From Pseudomonas purpurea (lineage in GTDB: Bacteria > Pseudomonadota > Gammaproteobacteria > Pseudomonadales > Pseudomonadaceae), in assembly GCF_039908635.1 (NCBI RefSeq), contig NZ_CP150918.1, positions 4,976,001 through 5,040,000 on the forward strand: a stretch of DNA of 64,000 nt, written 5' to 3'. Under the pieces are notes generated by a model, which worked only from the letters and a program-made list of their open reading frames with translations, was not told where the DNA came from and ran no database searches. Both the position numbers and the translations under genes were made by a program. Shown here one piece after another: positions 30,589-40,258 of the stretch. The stretch's first letter is position 1; every line of letters begins with the position of its first letter.

Positions 30589-31934
30589 TCTTCCACCAGT
30601 GCCATGTGCGTGCGGTCCAGCAGCGGCTTGAACAGGTAATTGAGCATCGAGCGCTCCCCCGTCCGCACGAAGGCTTCCACCGGCATGCCCGGGCGAATCT
30701 GCAACCCGGCCAGTTGCGCCATGCCCTGCTCGCCGACCTGGGCACGCAGCGTGTAATACGGCTCGTCGGTGCGTTCATCGACCTGGCGGTCGGCCGACAC
30801 CAGCATGACCTGCCCCACCACCCGTGGCGTGGTGCTCTGGCTGAACGCCGAGAACATCAGTTCCACCGACAGGCCGGGGTGAACCTTGTCAATCATCTGC
30901 ACCGGCACCCGCGCTTCCACCACCAGCGGCTCACCCTGCGGGACGATTTCCATCAACGCCTGACCGGGTTTGATCACCCCGCCCTCGGTAAATACCTCCA
31001 GCCCCACAACCACCCCGGCGGCCGGTGCGCGCAGCAGGCTGTTGGCCAGTTCGAACTCGGCGCTGGCCAGGCGATTGCGCAAGTCATCGCTGCGGATGCG
31101 GGTGTCGGCCAACTGACTGCGCACTTCTTTCTGGAACTCTTCGGTGAGCTGACGGATGCGCAACCGCATCTCCAGCACCTGTCGCTGCAACTGGCCGATG
31201 CGCCCGAAGTCTTCGGAAATCGCCCCTTCGATCTGCGCCAGCAAGCGCTCGCTGTCGAGCAAGCGATTGCGCGGGATGTACCCGTCGCGGGCCAGTTCGC
31301 GCAGGCCTTGCAACTGTTCGCGCAACGCGTCGCGCTGCAACATCTTGCTGGCCTGGGAGTCGCGAGTCCCGCGCAACTGGGCATCGGAACCGGCAATGCT
31401 CTGGTCAATGCCTTGCTGCTCCATGGCCAATGCCTGACGACGACTGCTGAACAACTGCCGTTGCAGGTCCATGGTCGCGGCAGCCTGCGGGTCATCCTTG
31501 AGCGCGACCAGTTCTGCGGCGAACTCAAGGCTCGCTGCGCCGTCGCGTTCGGCGTTCAAGCGCGCTTCGCTGGCGAGCGAACCGAGGAACTGGGTGCGCA
31601 ACGACTGCATCTGCGTGCGCAACGGGGTCTCCTTGAGACGGATCAGCACCTGCCCGGCGCTGACGAGGTCGCCGTCCTTGACCTCGATGCGCTCGACCAC
31701 CCCACCACTGGGATGCTGCACCGCTTTGCGATGGCCCGAGACCATGACCTTGCCAGACACCGCCACACCCTTGTCCAGCGGCGCCCAGGCAGCCCAGGCG
31801 AGAAACCCGGCAAACCCGCCGATCACCAGCCACCAGCCGAGTCGCGAATACCCTTTGTGGTCCAGCGCCAACACCTTGGCCGAGGCCTGGTGACTGTGGA
31901 CGGTCGGTGTGACGCCCGCGTGTTGCTGACTCAT
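30585..31934 (-). CDS. hasE: HlyD-family periplasmic adaptor for HasA export
   Basis: Membrane-fusion protein linking the HasD ABC exporter to HasF. 449 residues: one N-terminal membrane helix ([20 protein letters not shown], ~32-51), a lipoyl-like half ([19 protein letters not shown]), long coiled coils (~110-290), the second lipoyl half ([13 protein letters not shown]) and a beta-barrel C-terminal domain ending in [19 protein letters not shown], as in PrtE/HasE. It overlaps hasD by four bases at its start and hasF at its stop. Confidence 0.92.
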   Translation of the reverse strand: MSQQHAGVTPTVHSHQASAKVLALDHKGYSRLGWWLVIGGFAGFLAWAAWAPLDKGVAVSGKVMVSGHRKAVQHPSGGVVERIEVKDGDLVSAGQVLIRLKETPLRTQMQSLRTQFLGSLASEARLNAERDGAASLEFAAELVALKDDPQAAATMDLQRQLFSSRRQALAMEQQGIDQSIAGSDAQLRGTRDSQASKMLQRDALREQLQGLRELARDGYIPRNRLLDSERLLAQIEGAISEDFGRIGQLQRQVLEMRLRIRQLTEEFQKEVRSQLADTRIRSDDLRNRLASAEFELANSLLRAPAAGVVVGLEVFTEGGVIKPGQALMEIVPQGEPLVVEARVPVQMIDKVHPGLSVELMFSAFSQSTTPRVVGQVMLVSADRQVDERTDEPYYTLRAQVGEQGMAQLAGLQIRPGMPVEAFVRTGERSMLNYLFKPLLDRTHMALVEE

Positions 31935-33712
31935 GCTTTGCTTCCTTCACTGCTGGCGGCAACGCCGAGCCGATAACTCATGTTCACGCCCGACACCGGT
32001 CTGCTGGCCGGGGCCGCTGCGCCGGGTTTGCTTTTCTGTGAGGCCTCAAGCACCCGCGCCGTCGGCCCGAACGCTTGCAACTGGCCGTCACGCAGGATCA
32101 TCAACTGATCGGTCAGGCTCAGCACGTTGGGTTTGTGGGTGATCAGGATCAGCGTGCGTCGCTGTTGCTTGAGGGCCGCGATGGCCTGTAGCAACGCCTG
32201 CTCACCGGCCTCGTCGAGGTTGGCGTTGGGTTCGTCGAGCACGATCAGCGCGGGCAAGCCGTACAACGCACGAGCCAGGCCGATGCGTTGTTTCTGCCCG
32301 CCAGACAACCCGGCGCCGCCCTCGCCCAGTGGCGTGTCGTAGCCTTGGGGCAGTTGCAGGATCAGTTGATGCACACCGGCCAGTTGCGCGGCCGCGAGGA
32401 CTTTGTCCGAATCGAGTGCGCCAAACCGGGCGATGTTGTCGGCGATGCTGCCGGCGAACAACTGGATGTCCTGGGGCAAGTAACCGATGTGCGGCCCCAG
32501 TTGTTGCTTGTCCCACTGCGCCAGTTCTGCGCCGTCCAATCGCACTTTTCCGGCCACCGGACTCCAGGCACCCACCAACAACCGGGCGAGTGTCGACTTG
32601 CCGCAACCCGACGGGCCGATCACCCCCAACACCTGACCGGCCGGCAAGCTGAACCCCAGATTGCTCAGGGCCGGGCGTCGGCTGCCCGGTGCGCACGCGC
32701 TCAGTTGCTCCACCGTCAGCTCACCCTTGGGCGTCGGCAACGGCATGCGCGGCGCACGCGCCGGGTTGGCCTGCAACAGCGTCGACAACCGCTGATACGC
32801 CAGGCGCGCCGAACTCCATTGGCGCCACACCGCAATCAACTGGTCGATGGGGCTCAACACCCGCCCCATCAGGATCGAACCGGCAATCATCATCCCCGGC
32901 GTGATTTCGCCCTGCACCGCCAGCAGCGCACCGAGGCCCAACACTAACGATTGCAACGCCAGGCGCACGCCCTTGGACCAGGCGCTGATGGCGGCGGTCT
33001 TTTCACTGGCCAGGTTCTGCTGGGCCAGAAACGCCTGATGCTGGCCGAACCAACGCTCGCGCAACGTGCCGAGCATGCCCATGGCTTCGATGGTTTCGGC
33101 GTTGCGCAGGTGGGCGGTAGCCTGTTGGCTGGCGCTGATCGACAGCTGACTGGCTTCGGTCATCGGTGCCTGGCAAATGTGCTGGTTGATCCACGCCAGC
33201 GCTACCAGCAGCACCGCGCCGCCCAACGCCAGCAACCCGAGCCAGGGGTGAAACAGGAAAATCACCCACAGGTAGACCGGGAACCACGGCGCATCGAAAA
33301 ACGCGAACAACGCGTTGCCGGTGGCGAACTGGCGCAGCGCGGTCAGATCGTTCAGGGCCTGGCCGGCAGTCTGCACGCCGCCCTTGAGTTGCGCCTCGAA
33401 CGCGGCGTCGTACACCCGCTGGTTCAGGCGCATGTCCATTTGCGTGCCGAGGCGGATCACCACTTGGCTGCGCACCCATTCCAACGCGCCCATCAGGCCG
33501 AAAATGCCGAGGATCATCAGCGTCAACATCAGCAGCGTCATCTGATTGCCGGACGCCAGCACCCGGTCGTACACCTGCAACATGTAAAGCGCCGGGGCGA
33601 GCATCAGCAGGTTGATCACCGCCGAGAACAGACCGATGTTGAAGAAGCCGCTTTTATAGGCCGTCAGTGCGGCCAGCGTCTCGTTACCGGCGGGGGGTTG
33701 AGGCCTGTTCAT
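31931..33712 (-). CDS. hasD: Type I secretion ABC transporter for HasA
   Basis: Inner-membrane export ATPase, 593 residues. The N-terminal six-helix domain begins [20 protein letters not shown] and lacks a C39 peptidase domain, as usual for C-terminal-signal substrates. The nucleotide-binding domain shows Walker [10 protein letters not shown], signature [10 protein letters not shown], Walker B ALIVLDEP and the H-loop ITHK. PrtD/AprD/HasD family. Start ATG 33710-33712 ([13 protein letters not shown]); a longer frame upstream to 33880 has no similarity. Transcribed from hasA across a hairpin-bearing gap of 218 bases. Confidence 0.92.
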   Translation of the reverse strand: MNRPQPPAGNETLAALTAYKSGFFNIGLFSAVINLLMLAPALYMLQVYDRVLASGNQMTLLMLTLMILGIFGLMGALEWVRSQVVIRLGTQMDMRLNQRVYDAAFEAQLKGGVQTAGQALNDLTALRQFATGNALFAFFDAPWFPVYLWVIFLFHPWLGLLALGGAVLLVALAWINQHICQAPMTEASQLSISASQQATAHLRNAETIEAMGMLGTLRERWFGQHQAFLAQQNLASEKTAAISAWSKGVRLALQSLVLGLGALLAVQGEITPGMMIAGSILMGRVLSPIDQLIAVWRQWSSARLAYQRLSTLLQANPARAPRMPLPTPKGELTVEQLSACAPGSRRPALSNLGFSLPAGQVLGVIGPSGCGKSTLARLLVGAWSPVAGKVRLDGAELAQWDKQQLGPHIGYLPQDIQLFAGSIADNIARFGALDSDKVLAAAQLAGVHQLILQLPQGYDTPLGEGGAGLSGGQKQRIGLARALYGLPALIVLDEPNANLDEAGEQALLQAIAALKQQRRTLILITHKPNVLSLTDQLMILRDGQLQAFGPTARVLEASQKSKPGAAAPASRPVSGVNMSYRLGVAASSEGSKA

Positions 33713-33881
33713 CAAGTACTTCCGTGGGCAATTGAGGGTCTTGCATGACCGAGGGCTCAAGCGGAGCCGCTCGGTTCGAGGCTCGCCCGGCGCGTTGACA
33801 GTCGCCGTGGCGCTCCCCAGAATTCGCCACCGGCGCCGCCCTGGCCTTTGAAAACTCGGGCGGCGTCGGTGTTTGAGCAAG

Positions 33882-33916
33882 GCGAATGGAAGAGCGATCT
33901 TTCATTCGCTTTTTTT
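33882..33916. terminator. Hairpin in the hasA-hasD gap
   Basis: GCGAATG (33882-33888) pairs with CATTCGC (33903-33909), extended by AAGA/TCTT inside. It lies 22 bases after the hasA stop. Seven T follow on the plus strand, so as a Rho-independent terminator it would work rightward. For hasA mRNA it is a stem preceded by seven A, which could act as an attenuator or 3' stabiliser that keeps hasA levels above those of hasDEF. Confidence 0.65.
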
Positions 33917-33930
33917 ATGCAGCAGGGAAA

Positions 33931-34566
33931 TCAGGCAGCCAGTGCCCAGTCCTGTCCAACGTCCTGCACGCCCACCAGTGCCACATCGGCGGTAGCGAAG
34001 GATTCGGCAGTGGCGTGGCCCAGGCCCTTGGCGGCCAGTGCGTCGAAGGTCGACGCGGTGGACAGGCCGTAGTCGTCCAGCAGGTTGTTGAGCACGGTTT
34101 CCAGGTTGGCGGTGTTGCCTTGCATCAGGCCGTAGATCACGTCCTGCACCACGTTGCCGGCACGGCCAGCGCCTTGGGCGGCGGACAGGTCCAGGCCATT
34201 GAACGCCACCACGTAGTTGTCGAGAGAGAAGTCATGGCCACTGCCGCCGCCCAGCACTTCGCCCAGTTGCACGTTGTCCAGGTTGCCCCACAGGTAGTGG
34301 TTCATGTTGCTGCTGGCCGGTACGCCGGGGGTGAACACGTAGTGCAGGCCGTTGGTGGTGTTGCTGTCGGCAATGAACGCGTAGTCGGAACCATTGCTGC
34401 CATGCGTGGCGTACTGGTCGCCATTCATGTTGCGACCACCGCTGCTGAAGCCACCGGTGTTGCTGTAGCCGTGACCGGCAGTCTGGAAGCCAGCGGTCCA
34501 GTCGACCAGGTATTGGGCGATGGTGGTCGAGCCTTGCGATGCTGCGTAGTTAACCGAGATAGTCAT
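33931..34566 (-). CDS. hasA: Secreted haemophore HasA
   Basis: Extracellular haem-scavenging protein delivered to HasR. 211 residues, no N-terminal signal peptide, exported through its C terminus by HasDEF. The first haem ligand H32 (FQTAGHGY) is at exactly the Serratia position. The second ligand is Y76 in LHYVF, with the supporting His at 90 in NHYLWG, which implies about six extra residues in that loop relative to Serratia HasA. NVVQDVIYGLMQGNTANLET and the LDDYGLS region are conserved. Start ATG 34564-34566 with AAGGA seven bases upstream; an in-frame ATG at 34581 overlaps that ribosome site and is rejected. Confidence 0.93.
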   Translation of the reverse strand: MTISVNYAASQGSTTIAQYLVDWTAGFQTAGHGYSNTGGFSSGGRNMNGDQYATHGSNGSDYAFIADSNTTNGLHYVFTPGVPASSNMNHYLWGNLDNVQLGEVLGGGSGHDFSLDNYVVAFNGLDLSAAQGAGRAGNVVQDVIYGLMQGNTANLETVLNNLLDDYGLSTASTFDALAAKGLGHATAESFATADVALVGVQDVGQDWALAA

Positions 34567-34665
34567 TACAGGATCCTTCATAAGTTAATGATGAACATCG
34601 ATACGCACGTACGGCGTACTTTTTGCTCCTCGTGAGCAAAACCTTGGGAGTGGCAAAACGCCGAC

Positions 34666-37425
34666 TCAGAATTTGTACTCCAGCATCCCGCTCAGGGTTC
34701 GCCCGCGAGCCAGGGTGAGATTGTTGGCGTCGCCCATGGCGACGAAATAGGCTTCGTCGGTGGCGTTTTCCAGGGCCAGCGCAATGTTCAGGTTTTCGGT
34801 CGCCCAGTAGCTGGCGTACAGGTCATAGACGGTGTATTTCGGCCAGGTCGCCTGGTCGAGGAATTCATAGCTGTGGCTGTCGAGGTTTTCGCCATTGCCG
34901 GAGCTGTAACGCACCCGCACGCCGGTATCCAGGGTGCGCTCCAGGAAACGCGCGCCGACGGTCAGCGAGCCGCGATCGGCCGGCATGTAGGTGGCGTTAC
35001 CGAACACGCCCTTGCAGTCATAGGCCGCGTTGGCCTTTTCATCGTCGACCCACTTGTAGACCGTTCTGCGCACCGTGCCGACCTTACCGTTGGGCAACGT
35101 GACCTTCTCGGTGATGGTGCCGACCCGCCCGCCGCTTTTCTTGGCGCCGCCCATGTAGAAGTTCTTCGAGCAGAACTCGTTGGTGCCAATCATGTGGGTG
35201 TAGCTGAGGTTGGTGTACATCCGCCCCATGTCGTAGTTGAGCTGGTACTCGATGCCGCGAAAACGTGTGTCGCTCAGGTTGTTCACATAGGCCATGCGGC
35301 CGAAACCCAGGCCTGGCGTGGAGTGCGGAATCGACACGCCGGTATTGAGGAAGGAGTAGTCCTGGATCTTGGTGTCGAAGTACGCGACCTTCACGCCCAA
35401 CCGGTCGTTGTTGAAAAACAGCGACTCCTTGAACACGTTGACGCCCACTTCCCAATCCCGGGATTTCTCTTCCTTGAGGTAAGGGTTGGGGTACACCATT
35501 TCCCCGGAGTTACCGGCGTGCGGGCGACCGGTCATGAAGGCTTCGGTCACGGCCGGCGGACGCCAGCCTTCGCCCCAGCGCGCGTAGACCTGCATCCAGT
35601 CCACGCCCGGCTTGATGCCAATGCCGAAGGTCGGCGAGAAGCGCCCTTCTTCGCGGTCGATGTCGTACACGTCGTGGGACGCCGCGCCGCGTACGCCCAC
35701 GTCGGGGTATTTGAACAGCGTCATGCCGGTCTGGCCTTCCAGCCGATAACGGTCATAACGCAAGCCCGCGTCCAGGGTCAGCCAGCCGCCGTATTCGTAT
35801 TGCAGGGTGTTGAACAGACTGGCCATGGTGCGTTTGCCGGCTGGGGTTCCGCCCTCGATGTACGGCAGGACCACCTCGTTGGGCGCAGCAATTTTGTCGA
35901 CCCGCGGGCGGAATTTATCCTGGTACAACTCCAGGCCATGGTTCCAGCTCAACGAACCGTAAGCGTCGAAATCAAAACGCGCGGTGTTCTCCAGTTGCCC
36001 GCCCCAGGTGTCGGTGCGGTAGTGATCGGTGTACGCGGCATAGCGGTTGCCCGAGGACAGCGTGGCGTCGTTGCCAGCGTTGCGCCGATCCAGCTGGGTG
36101 GTCACGTAATAGACCTTGGCCTTGAGGTCGATCAGCGGGTTGTCGGGGGTGTAGCGATAGTCCAGCGCAATGTTCTGCGCGCTAAGGTTGTTCTTGCTGT
36201 GGCGGCGATAGTCGTAGGCGTTGCCGTTTTCATAGATCCACGAATCGTTGCTGTCGCTGTCCGACTGCATGTAACTCAGTTGCAGACGCTGGTCCTGGGG
36301 CAGGTTCAGGCCGAACTTGATCAGTTGCGAACGAGTCACGCTGCCGGAGTCGCCGACTTCACTGTCGAGCCAGTCGTTCCAGGCCTCGGGGCGGTACTTC
36401 TTGGCCATGATCTCGCTGCCCAGGTTGTCGGAATTATGCGTTCCGCCCCGGTAGTCACCAAAATGCCGCTCACTGAAACCCAGCAGCACGTCGCCCACGT
36501 CATTGCCGAATGCAAACACACCGCTGCCGTTGAAGTAGGTGCCGTTGCCCAGCTCGCCGATGCCGCTGCCGGCCCGCACCCGCCCGCCGTATTCCTTGCC
36601 CTCGCCGATGAACTCGCGGGCTTCCAGGGTCTTGAACGTGGCGATACCACCCAGCACGCCCGCGCCGCCCATGCCGGACTGGCTGCCCTTGTCGATCTCG
36701 ATACTGGAGATGAACTCGGGGTCGATCACCATGGTGCCGTTGCGCTGCTGGTGGCCGTTGACGTTGAAGTTCTGGCGCATGCCATCGACGTTCATGTTGA
36801 CCCGGCCGTAGTCCTGCACGCCGCGAATGTTCACCGACAAACCAGGGTCGCGCTGGCTGACGGCGCTGTAGACGCCTGCGGTTTCTTCGAGCATGTCGGC
36901 GGCGTGGCGCGGTGGACGTTTGTCGATCTGATCGCGGGTGATCACCGCAACCGAACGCGGCGTCTGGTAGACCCAGTCGCTGGGCTTGCCTTCGTTGTGA
37001 TTGCCCGAAACGGTGGTGGTGTCCAGTGTCAGCGCACCGTCATGGCCAGCCACTCGGTTCAGGGTCACCTGGCGTTCGCCGGTGAAGCGATACTCCACCG
37101 GTGCCGTGCCGAGCAAACGGGCCAGGCCCTCCTGCACGCTGTAGCGGCCCTTGAGCGGTGCGCTCTGCAAGCCTTGCAAGCGCTGGCTGTCGAACAACAC
37201 TTGCAGCCCCGCCTGCTCGGCGAACAACAGCACGGCCGTGCCCAGCGACTGAGCGGGAATATCGAACATCTGCGCAGTTTGCTGATCGACCTGCTGCGCG
37301 ACAACACCTTGTGCTTCAGCGGCGTGCAACACGCCGCCGCTGGCCAACATCCCGGCAACGCCAAGGTGAATGGCAAGGGCCAACCGGCTGGCGGTGAGGC
37401 GTTCCTTGCAACTGCTGACAACCAT
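34666..37425 (-). CDS. hasR: TonB-dependent haem/haemophore receptor HasR
   Basis: Outer-membrane receptor of 919 residues that takes haem from HasA. Order: signal peptide (~1-36), STN signalling domain (~52-105: FDIPAQSLGTAVLLFAEQAG), plug (~145-275: SVAVITRDQIDKRPPRHAAD; VNIRGVQDYGRVNMNVDGMR) and a 22-strand barrel ending in the aromatic GMLEYKF. The haem-receptor box is WRPPAVTEAFMTGRPHAGN followed by NPYL, a variant of the usual FRAP/NPNL. The STN domain implies signalling to HasS. It is 99 bases upstream of hasA on the same strand. Confidence 0.93.
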   Translation of the reverse strand: MVVSSCKERLTASRLALAIHLGVAGMLASGGVLHAAEAQGVVAQQVDQQTAQMFDIPAQSLGTAVLLFAEQAGLQVLFDSQRLQGLQSAPLKGRYSVQEGLARLLGTAPVEYRFTGERQVTLNRVAGHDGALTLDTTTVSGNHNEGKPSDWVYQTPRSVAVITRDQIDKRPPRHAADMLEETAGVYSAVSQRDPGLSVNIRGVQDYGRVNMNVDGMRQNFNVNGHQQRNGTMVIDPEFISSIEIDKGSQSGMGGAGVLGGIATFKTLEAREFIGEGKEYGGRVRAGSGIGELGNGTYFNGSGVFAFGNDVGDVLLGFSERHFGDYRGGTHNSDNLGSEIMAKKYRPEAWNDWLDSEVGDSGSVTRSQLIKFGLNLPQDQRLQLSYMQSDSDSNDSWIYENGNAYDYRRHSKNNLSAQNIALDYRYTPDNPLIDLKAKVYYVTTQLDRRNAGNDATLSSGNRYAAYTDHYRTDTWGGQLENTARFDFDAYGSLSWNHGLELYQDKFRPRVDKIAAPNEVVLPYIEGGTPAGKRTMASLFNTLQYEYGGWLTLDAGLRYDRYRLEGQTGMTLFKYPDVGVRGAASHDVYDIDREEGRFSPTFGIGIKPGVDWMQVYARWGEGWRPPAVTEAFMTGRPHAGNSGEMVYPNPYLKEEKSRDWEVGVNVFKESLFFNNDRLGVKVAYFDTKIQDYSFLNTGVSIPHSTPGLGFGRMAYVNNLSDTRFRGIEYQLNYDMGRMYTNLSYTHMIGTNEFCSKNFYMGGAKKSGGRVGTITEKVTLPNGKVGTVRRTVYKWVDDEKANAAYDCKGVFGNATYMPADRGSLTVGARFLERTLDTGVRVRYSSGNGENLDSHSYEFLDQATWPKYTVYDLYASYWATENLNIALALENATDEAYFVAMGDANNLTLARGRTLSGMLEYKF

Positions 37426-37454
37426 GCTCGATATCCCTGCACTGACTATTCTTG

Positions 37455-37474
37455 TTTGTGAGAATGCATCTCAC
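37455..37474. promoter_or_regulatory. Possible Fur-like dyad before hasR
   Basis: TGAGAATGCATCTCA and its surroundings form an imperfect dyad in the 134-base gap between hasS and hasR, 30-50 bases before the hasR start. It resembles half a Fur box but departs from the 19-bp consensus; it could instead overlap a HasI promoter. Confidence 0.3.
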
Positions 37475-37559
37475 TTAGCAAGACGTGTCAGGCAGCGAAA
37501 CTCAGTAAGTTTTTTTCAGAAGTTTTTCAATGAAGGCGAAGCCGGAATGCGAAGCCGGC

Positions 37560-38573
37560 TCAATAGATCAGGCTGACGCCCGCGAGATCGAAGCGTTGCA
37601 CCTGCAATTCACGGGTCAGGGTCTGCAACGCGGCATCAAGCATATCGAGGCGAAACACGCCGCTGACTTCCCGCGTGCCCAGCTCGGGACTGCTCAGCAA
37701 CACGCGACCGGGACGGTAGCGATTGAGTTGCTCGATCACCGTGGCCAGCGGCAGCCGATCAAAAATCAGCACACCGCGCCGCCAACTGGTCGCCCGTTGC
37801 AGGTCGAAACCTTCCAGCGCGCGCACTCCGGCAGTCGGGCTGTAGCGTGCGCTTTGACCTTCTTGCAGCACCCGCTCGGCCGAACCTTGTGCGGGCGGGG
37901 TTTGCAGGGTCAGCGCAACGCTGTGTTGCAGCACGCCGACCCACGCATGCTCGGCGTCCTCACGCCCGACCACAAACCGTGTGCCCAGAGCACGGGTCTG
38001 GCCGCCGGCGCTGTCGACCACGAAGGGCCGTGTTTCCTTCGGCCCCATGGGCGCCACGTCAAAACACGCGGTGCCGCTGAGCAGGCGGACCCGCCGCTGC
38101 GTGCCGTTGAAGTCGAGGCGGATGGCGCTGGCCGAATCCAGCTCCACGGTGCTGCCATCGGCCAGGTGCACGGTACGCACTTCGCCCTTGGCCGTGACGT
38201 AATCCGCTTGCAGGTGCAGCAGCGCTTCCGGGCCGCGCCACCCGCCGACACTCAGCGCCAACAGCAACACCGCCGCGCTGGCAGCCACACGCCAGGGGCG
38301 CCGTCGTCGTGTCGAACGAGTCGGCATCGGTGCCGCTGCGGGTGGCTGGCGATGCGGTGCCGGGGCGCGGTTGAAATCGGCATCGTGACGCAAGTCGCCG
38401 AGGGCCGCCCACGTCTGCTCGGCAAAACGCAAGGCGTCGCCATGACGGCTGTCCGCCGCTTGCCAGCGCTGCAACTCGGCCTGTTCGGCGGCGCTCAACG
38501 GCCCCGCGTGCAGACGCACCGCCCAGTCGGCGGCAGCCTCGGTGATGCGGTGATCCTGGCCCTGGCTATTCAC
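37560..38573 (-). CDS. hasS: FecR-type anti-sigma factor HasS
   Basis: Membrane anti-sigma factor that holds HasI until HasR signals. About 337 residues: cytoplasmic N-terminal domain (DUF4880-like, ITEAAADWAVRLHAGPLSAA), one membrane helix (VAASAAVLLLALSVGGW, ~95-111) and a periplasmic FecR domain (GEVRTVHLADGSTVELDSAS) with a C-terminal secretin-like part. The start is uncertain. GTG 38571-38573 (giving MNSQGQDHRITEAA) fits the family N terminus; a TTG at 38618 would add 15 residues. Neither has a strong ribosome site. The gene follows hasI closely. Confidence 0.85.
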   Translation of the reverse strand: MNSQGQDHRITEAAADWAVRLHAGPLSAAEQAELQRWQAADSRHGDALRFAEQTWAALGDLRHDADFNRAPAPHRQPPAAAPMPTRSTRRRRPWRVAASAAVLLLALSVGGWRGPEALLHLQADYVTAKGEVRTVHLADGSTVELDSASAIRLDFNGTQRRVRLLSGTACFDVAPMGPKETRPFVVDSAGGQTRALGTRFVVGREDAEHAWVGVLQHSVALTLQTPPAQGSAERVLQEGQSARYSPTAGVRALEGFDLQRATSWRRGVLIFDRLPLATVIEQLNRYRPGRVLLSSPELGTREVSGVFRLDMLDAALQTLTRELQVQRFDLAGVSLIY

Positions 38574-38626
38574 GTGTGAATCTCGAATTCTCGTTATATA
38601 TAAGCAGTGACGACTCAACCCGGTAT

Positions 38627-39148
38627 TTACCGTAACGCGTTCGTCGGATGATCGCCCTGCAAGCGCTGCATGACGTAGGCCAGCGCCCGAGACAGATGCT
38701 TTTGCACCGAGCTGTCGGAGATCCCCAACTGCCGGGCGACTTCGGCGTGGGTCAGGCCTTCGATGCGGTTCAGGCGGAAAATCTCCTGGGTCCGTTCCGG
38801 CAGTTCCGCCAACGCTTGCTTCAATGCCATTCGCTGTTGCTCGGCCATCGCCTGAGCCTCCAACCCGGCCATTTCATCCTCGATCTCGGCCAGCGCCTCA
38901 TGGGGCACGGAATCGGTCTTGCGCCGTGCTTCCTGGCGAACGTGGTCGATCAGCAGATTACTCGCCGTTCGATAGAGATAGCCCTGGGTATTGTCGATGC
39001 GCTCCGCGCGCGTCTGTTCGGCCAGGCGCAGGAAACTTTCCTGCACCAGATCAGCAGCCAACTGAGGGTCCCGTACCTTGCGGGCCAGGTACCCGCGCAG
39101 GGTAACGGCATGCTTGAGAAACAGGCCCTTGAGATCCACGTCCGACAA
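38627..39148 (-). CDS. hasI: ECF sigma factor HasI (iron/haem starvation class)
   Basis: Directs RNA polymerase to the has promoters when released by HasS. 173 residues, sigma-70 region 2 (LAADLVQESFLRLAEQT; GYLYRTASNLLIDHVRQEAR) and region 4 (LPERTQEIFRLNRIEGLTHA; SDSSVQKHLSRALAYVM), the FecI-like group. First gene of the minus-strand Has cluster and preceded by a Fur-type site, so it is probably iron-repressed. Identity as HasI comes from the contiguous hasS, hasR and hasA. Confidence 0.92.
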   Translation of the reverse strand: MSDVDLKGLFLKHAVTLRGYLARKVRDPQLAADLVQESFLRLAEQTRAERIDNTQGYLYRTASNLLIDHVRQEARRKTDSVPHEALAEIEDEMAGLEAQAMAEQQRMALKQALAELPERTQEIFRLNRIEGLTHAEVARQLGISDSSVQKHLSRALAYVMQRLQGDHPTNALR

Positions 39149-39198
39149 ACCGACTCCCTGGAACTTGAAGGAAACAGGGCGGCATCTTACGTCTTGTC

Positions 39199-39217
39199 GA
39201 GAATGATTTTCAATTAA
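39199..39217. promoter_or_regulatory. Fur box upstream of hasI
   Basis: GAGAATGATTTTCAATTAA matches the 19-bp Fur consensus at 12 positions, including the core AATGAT and TCA. It ends about 50 bases before the hasI start. Iron-dependent repression of the sigma gene would place the whole locus under Fur. Confidence 0.6.
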
Positions 39218-39316
39218 TGCAGAGAGTTCGTACGCACAGAGGTGCGCAGGCCGACCCGGCGTTCGACCTGATGAGGGGAAATTCTGATGAAGCGCCAGGA
39301 ACGATGACGGCAGCCG

Positions 39317-39994
39317 TTACGCCTGCAAATAACCCAGCACCGACGTGCAGATCATCTGGCGATGGCGTTGCTTGATCACTTCATCCGACAGGTCGACCTG
39401 AAAGATCTCGCCGAAGGTGTGGCGGTTCGACACCCGGTAGAAACAGAACGAGTTGATCAGCAAGTGCACGTCCAACGGCTCCAGCCCCGAACGGAAAAGC
39501 CCCTGCTCGGCACCGCGCCGCAGGATTTCTCCCAGCGAGTCGAGGATGCTGTTGTTCAACGCCTTGATCGCCCCGGACTGTTTTACGTACTCGGCGTTGT
39601 GGATGTTCTCGATGCTGACGATGCGCACGAAATCGACGTTGCGATCATGGTGATCGAGGGTGAACTCCACGAGCCGCCGAATCGCTTCCTGCGGTGCCAG
39701 TTCAGCCAGGTTCAGACGGCTTTCGGTGTGGCGGATATCGCCGTAGAGCTTCTCCAGCACTTCGACGTAGAGCTGCTCTTTACTGCCGAAGTAGTAATAG
39801 ATCATGCGCTTGGAGGTGTGGATTCGTTCAGCGATTGCATCGACCCGCGCGCCGGCCAGACCCTGCTGGACGAACTCGACAATGGCTTCTTGCAGAATGT
39901 TTTCGCGGGTCTTTTCCGGGTTGTTCTTGCGACTCTTGCGCGGCTCGGCCACAGGGGCCTGGGGGGCTGCGGGAAGTTCTACTGTCATTGTCAT
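39317..39994 (-). CDS. TetR-family transcriptional regulator
   Basis: 225 residues. TetR helix-turn-helix at ~28-75 (NILQEAIVEFVQQGLAGARV; TSKRMIYYYFGSKEQLYVEV), preceded by a basic, proline-rich N-terminal extension (PRKSRKNNPEKTR). The C-terminal ligand domain carries HDRNVDFVRIVSIENIHNAE and shows no recognisable ligand signature. Start ATG 39992-39994; an upstream in-frame region to 40162 looks non-coding. It diverges from the ypfJ pair. Control of that operon or of itself is a reasonable guess; no palindromic operator was identified. Confidence 0.88.
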   Translation of the reverse strand: MTMTVELPAAPQAPVAEPRKSRKNNPEKTRENILQEAIVEFVQQGLAGARVDAIAERIHTSKRMIYYYFGSKEQLYVEVLEKLYGDIRHTESRLNLAELAPQEAIRRLVEFTLDHHDRNVDFVRIVSIENIHNAEYVKQSGAIKALNNSILDSLGEILRRGAEQGLFRSGLEPLDVHLLINSFCFYRVSNRHTFGEIFQVDLSDEVIKQRHRQMICTSVLGYLQA

Positions 39995-40258
39995 TCTGGG
40001 CTCACGGCCATTACTGCACAGGCCCGCGATTATGGGCTGCACCACACAGTGAAGGAAGCCGGGAGGCGGCCGTTTAGGCCCGCGTTTACGATTCTTATAC
40101 AACTTCGCCAGGCGCATGATCGACCCTGCACCTGGGGACGTACAGCGACGTTCGCCGCACAATTACTTGCCTTTACACATTTGCCTGAACGGCGAGTGCG
40201 CCAGCTGTTATCCCTGTGGGCGGCAATGGATGCCGATCAACCTACAAGGAGCATCATC

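Noticed and set aside
34873..37461. Open frame of 862 codons opposite hasR
   Set aside because: Antisense to a full TonB receptor; Val/Ala/His-rich composition and no family similarity.
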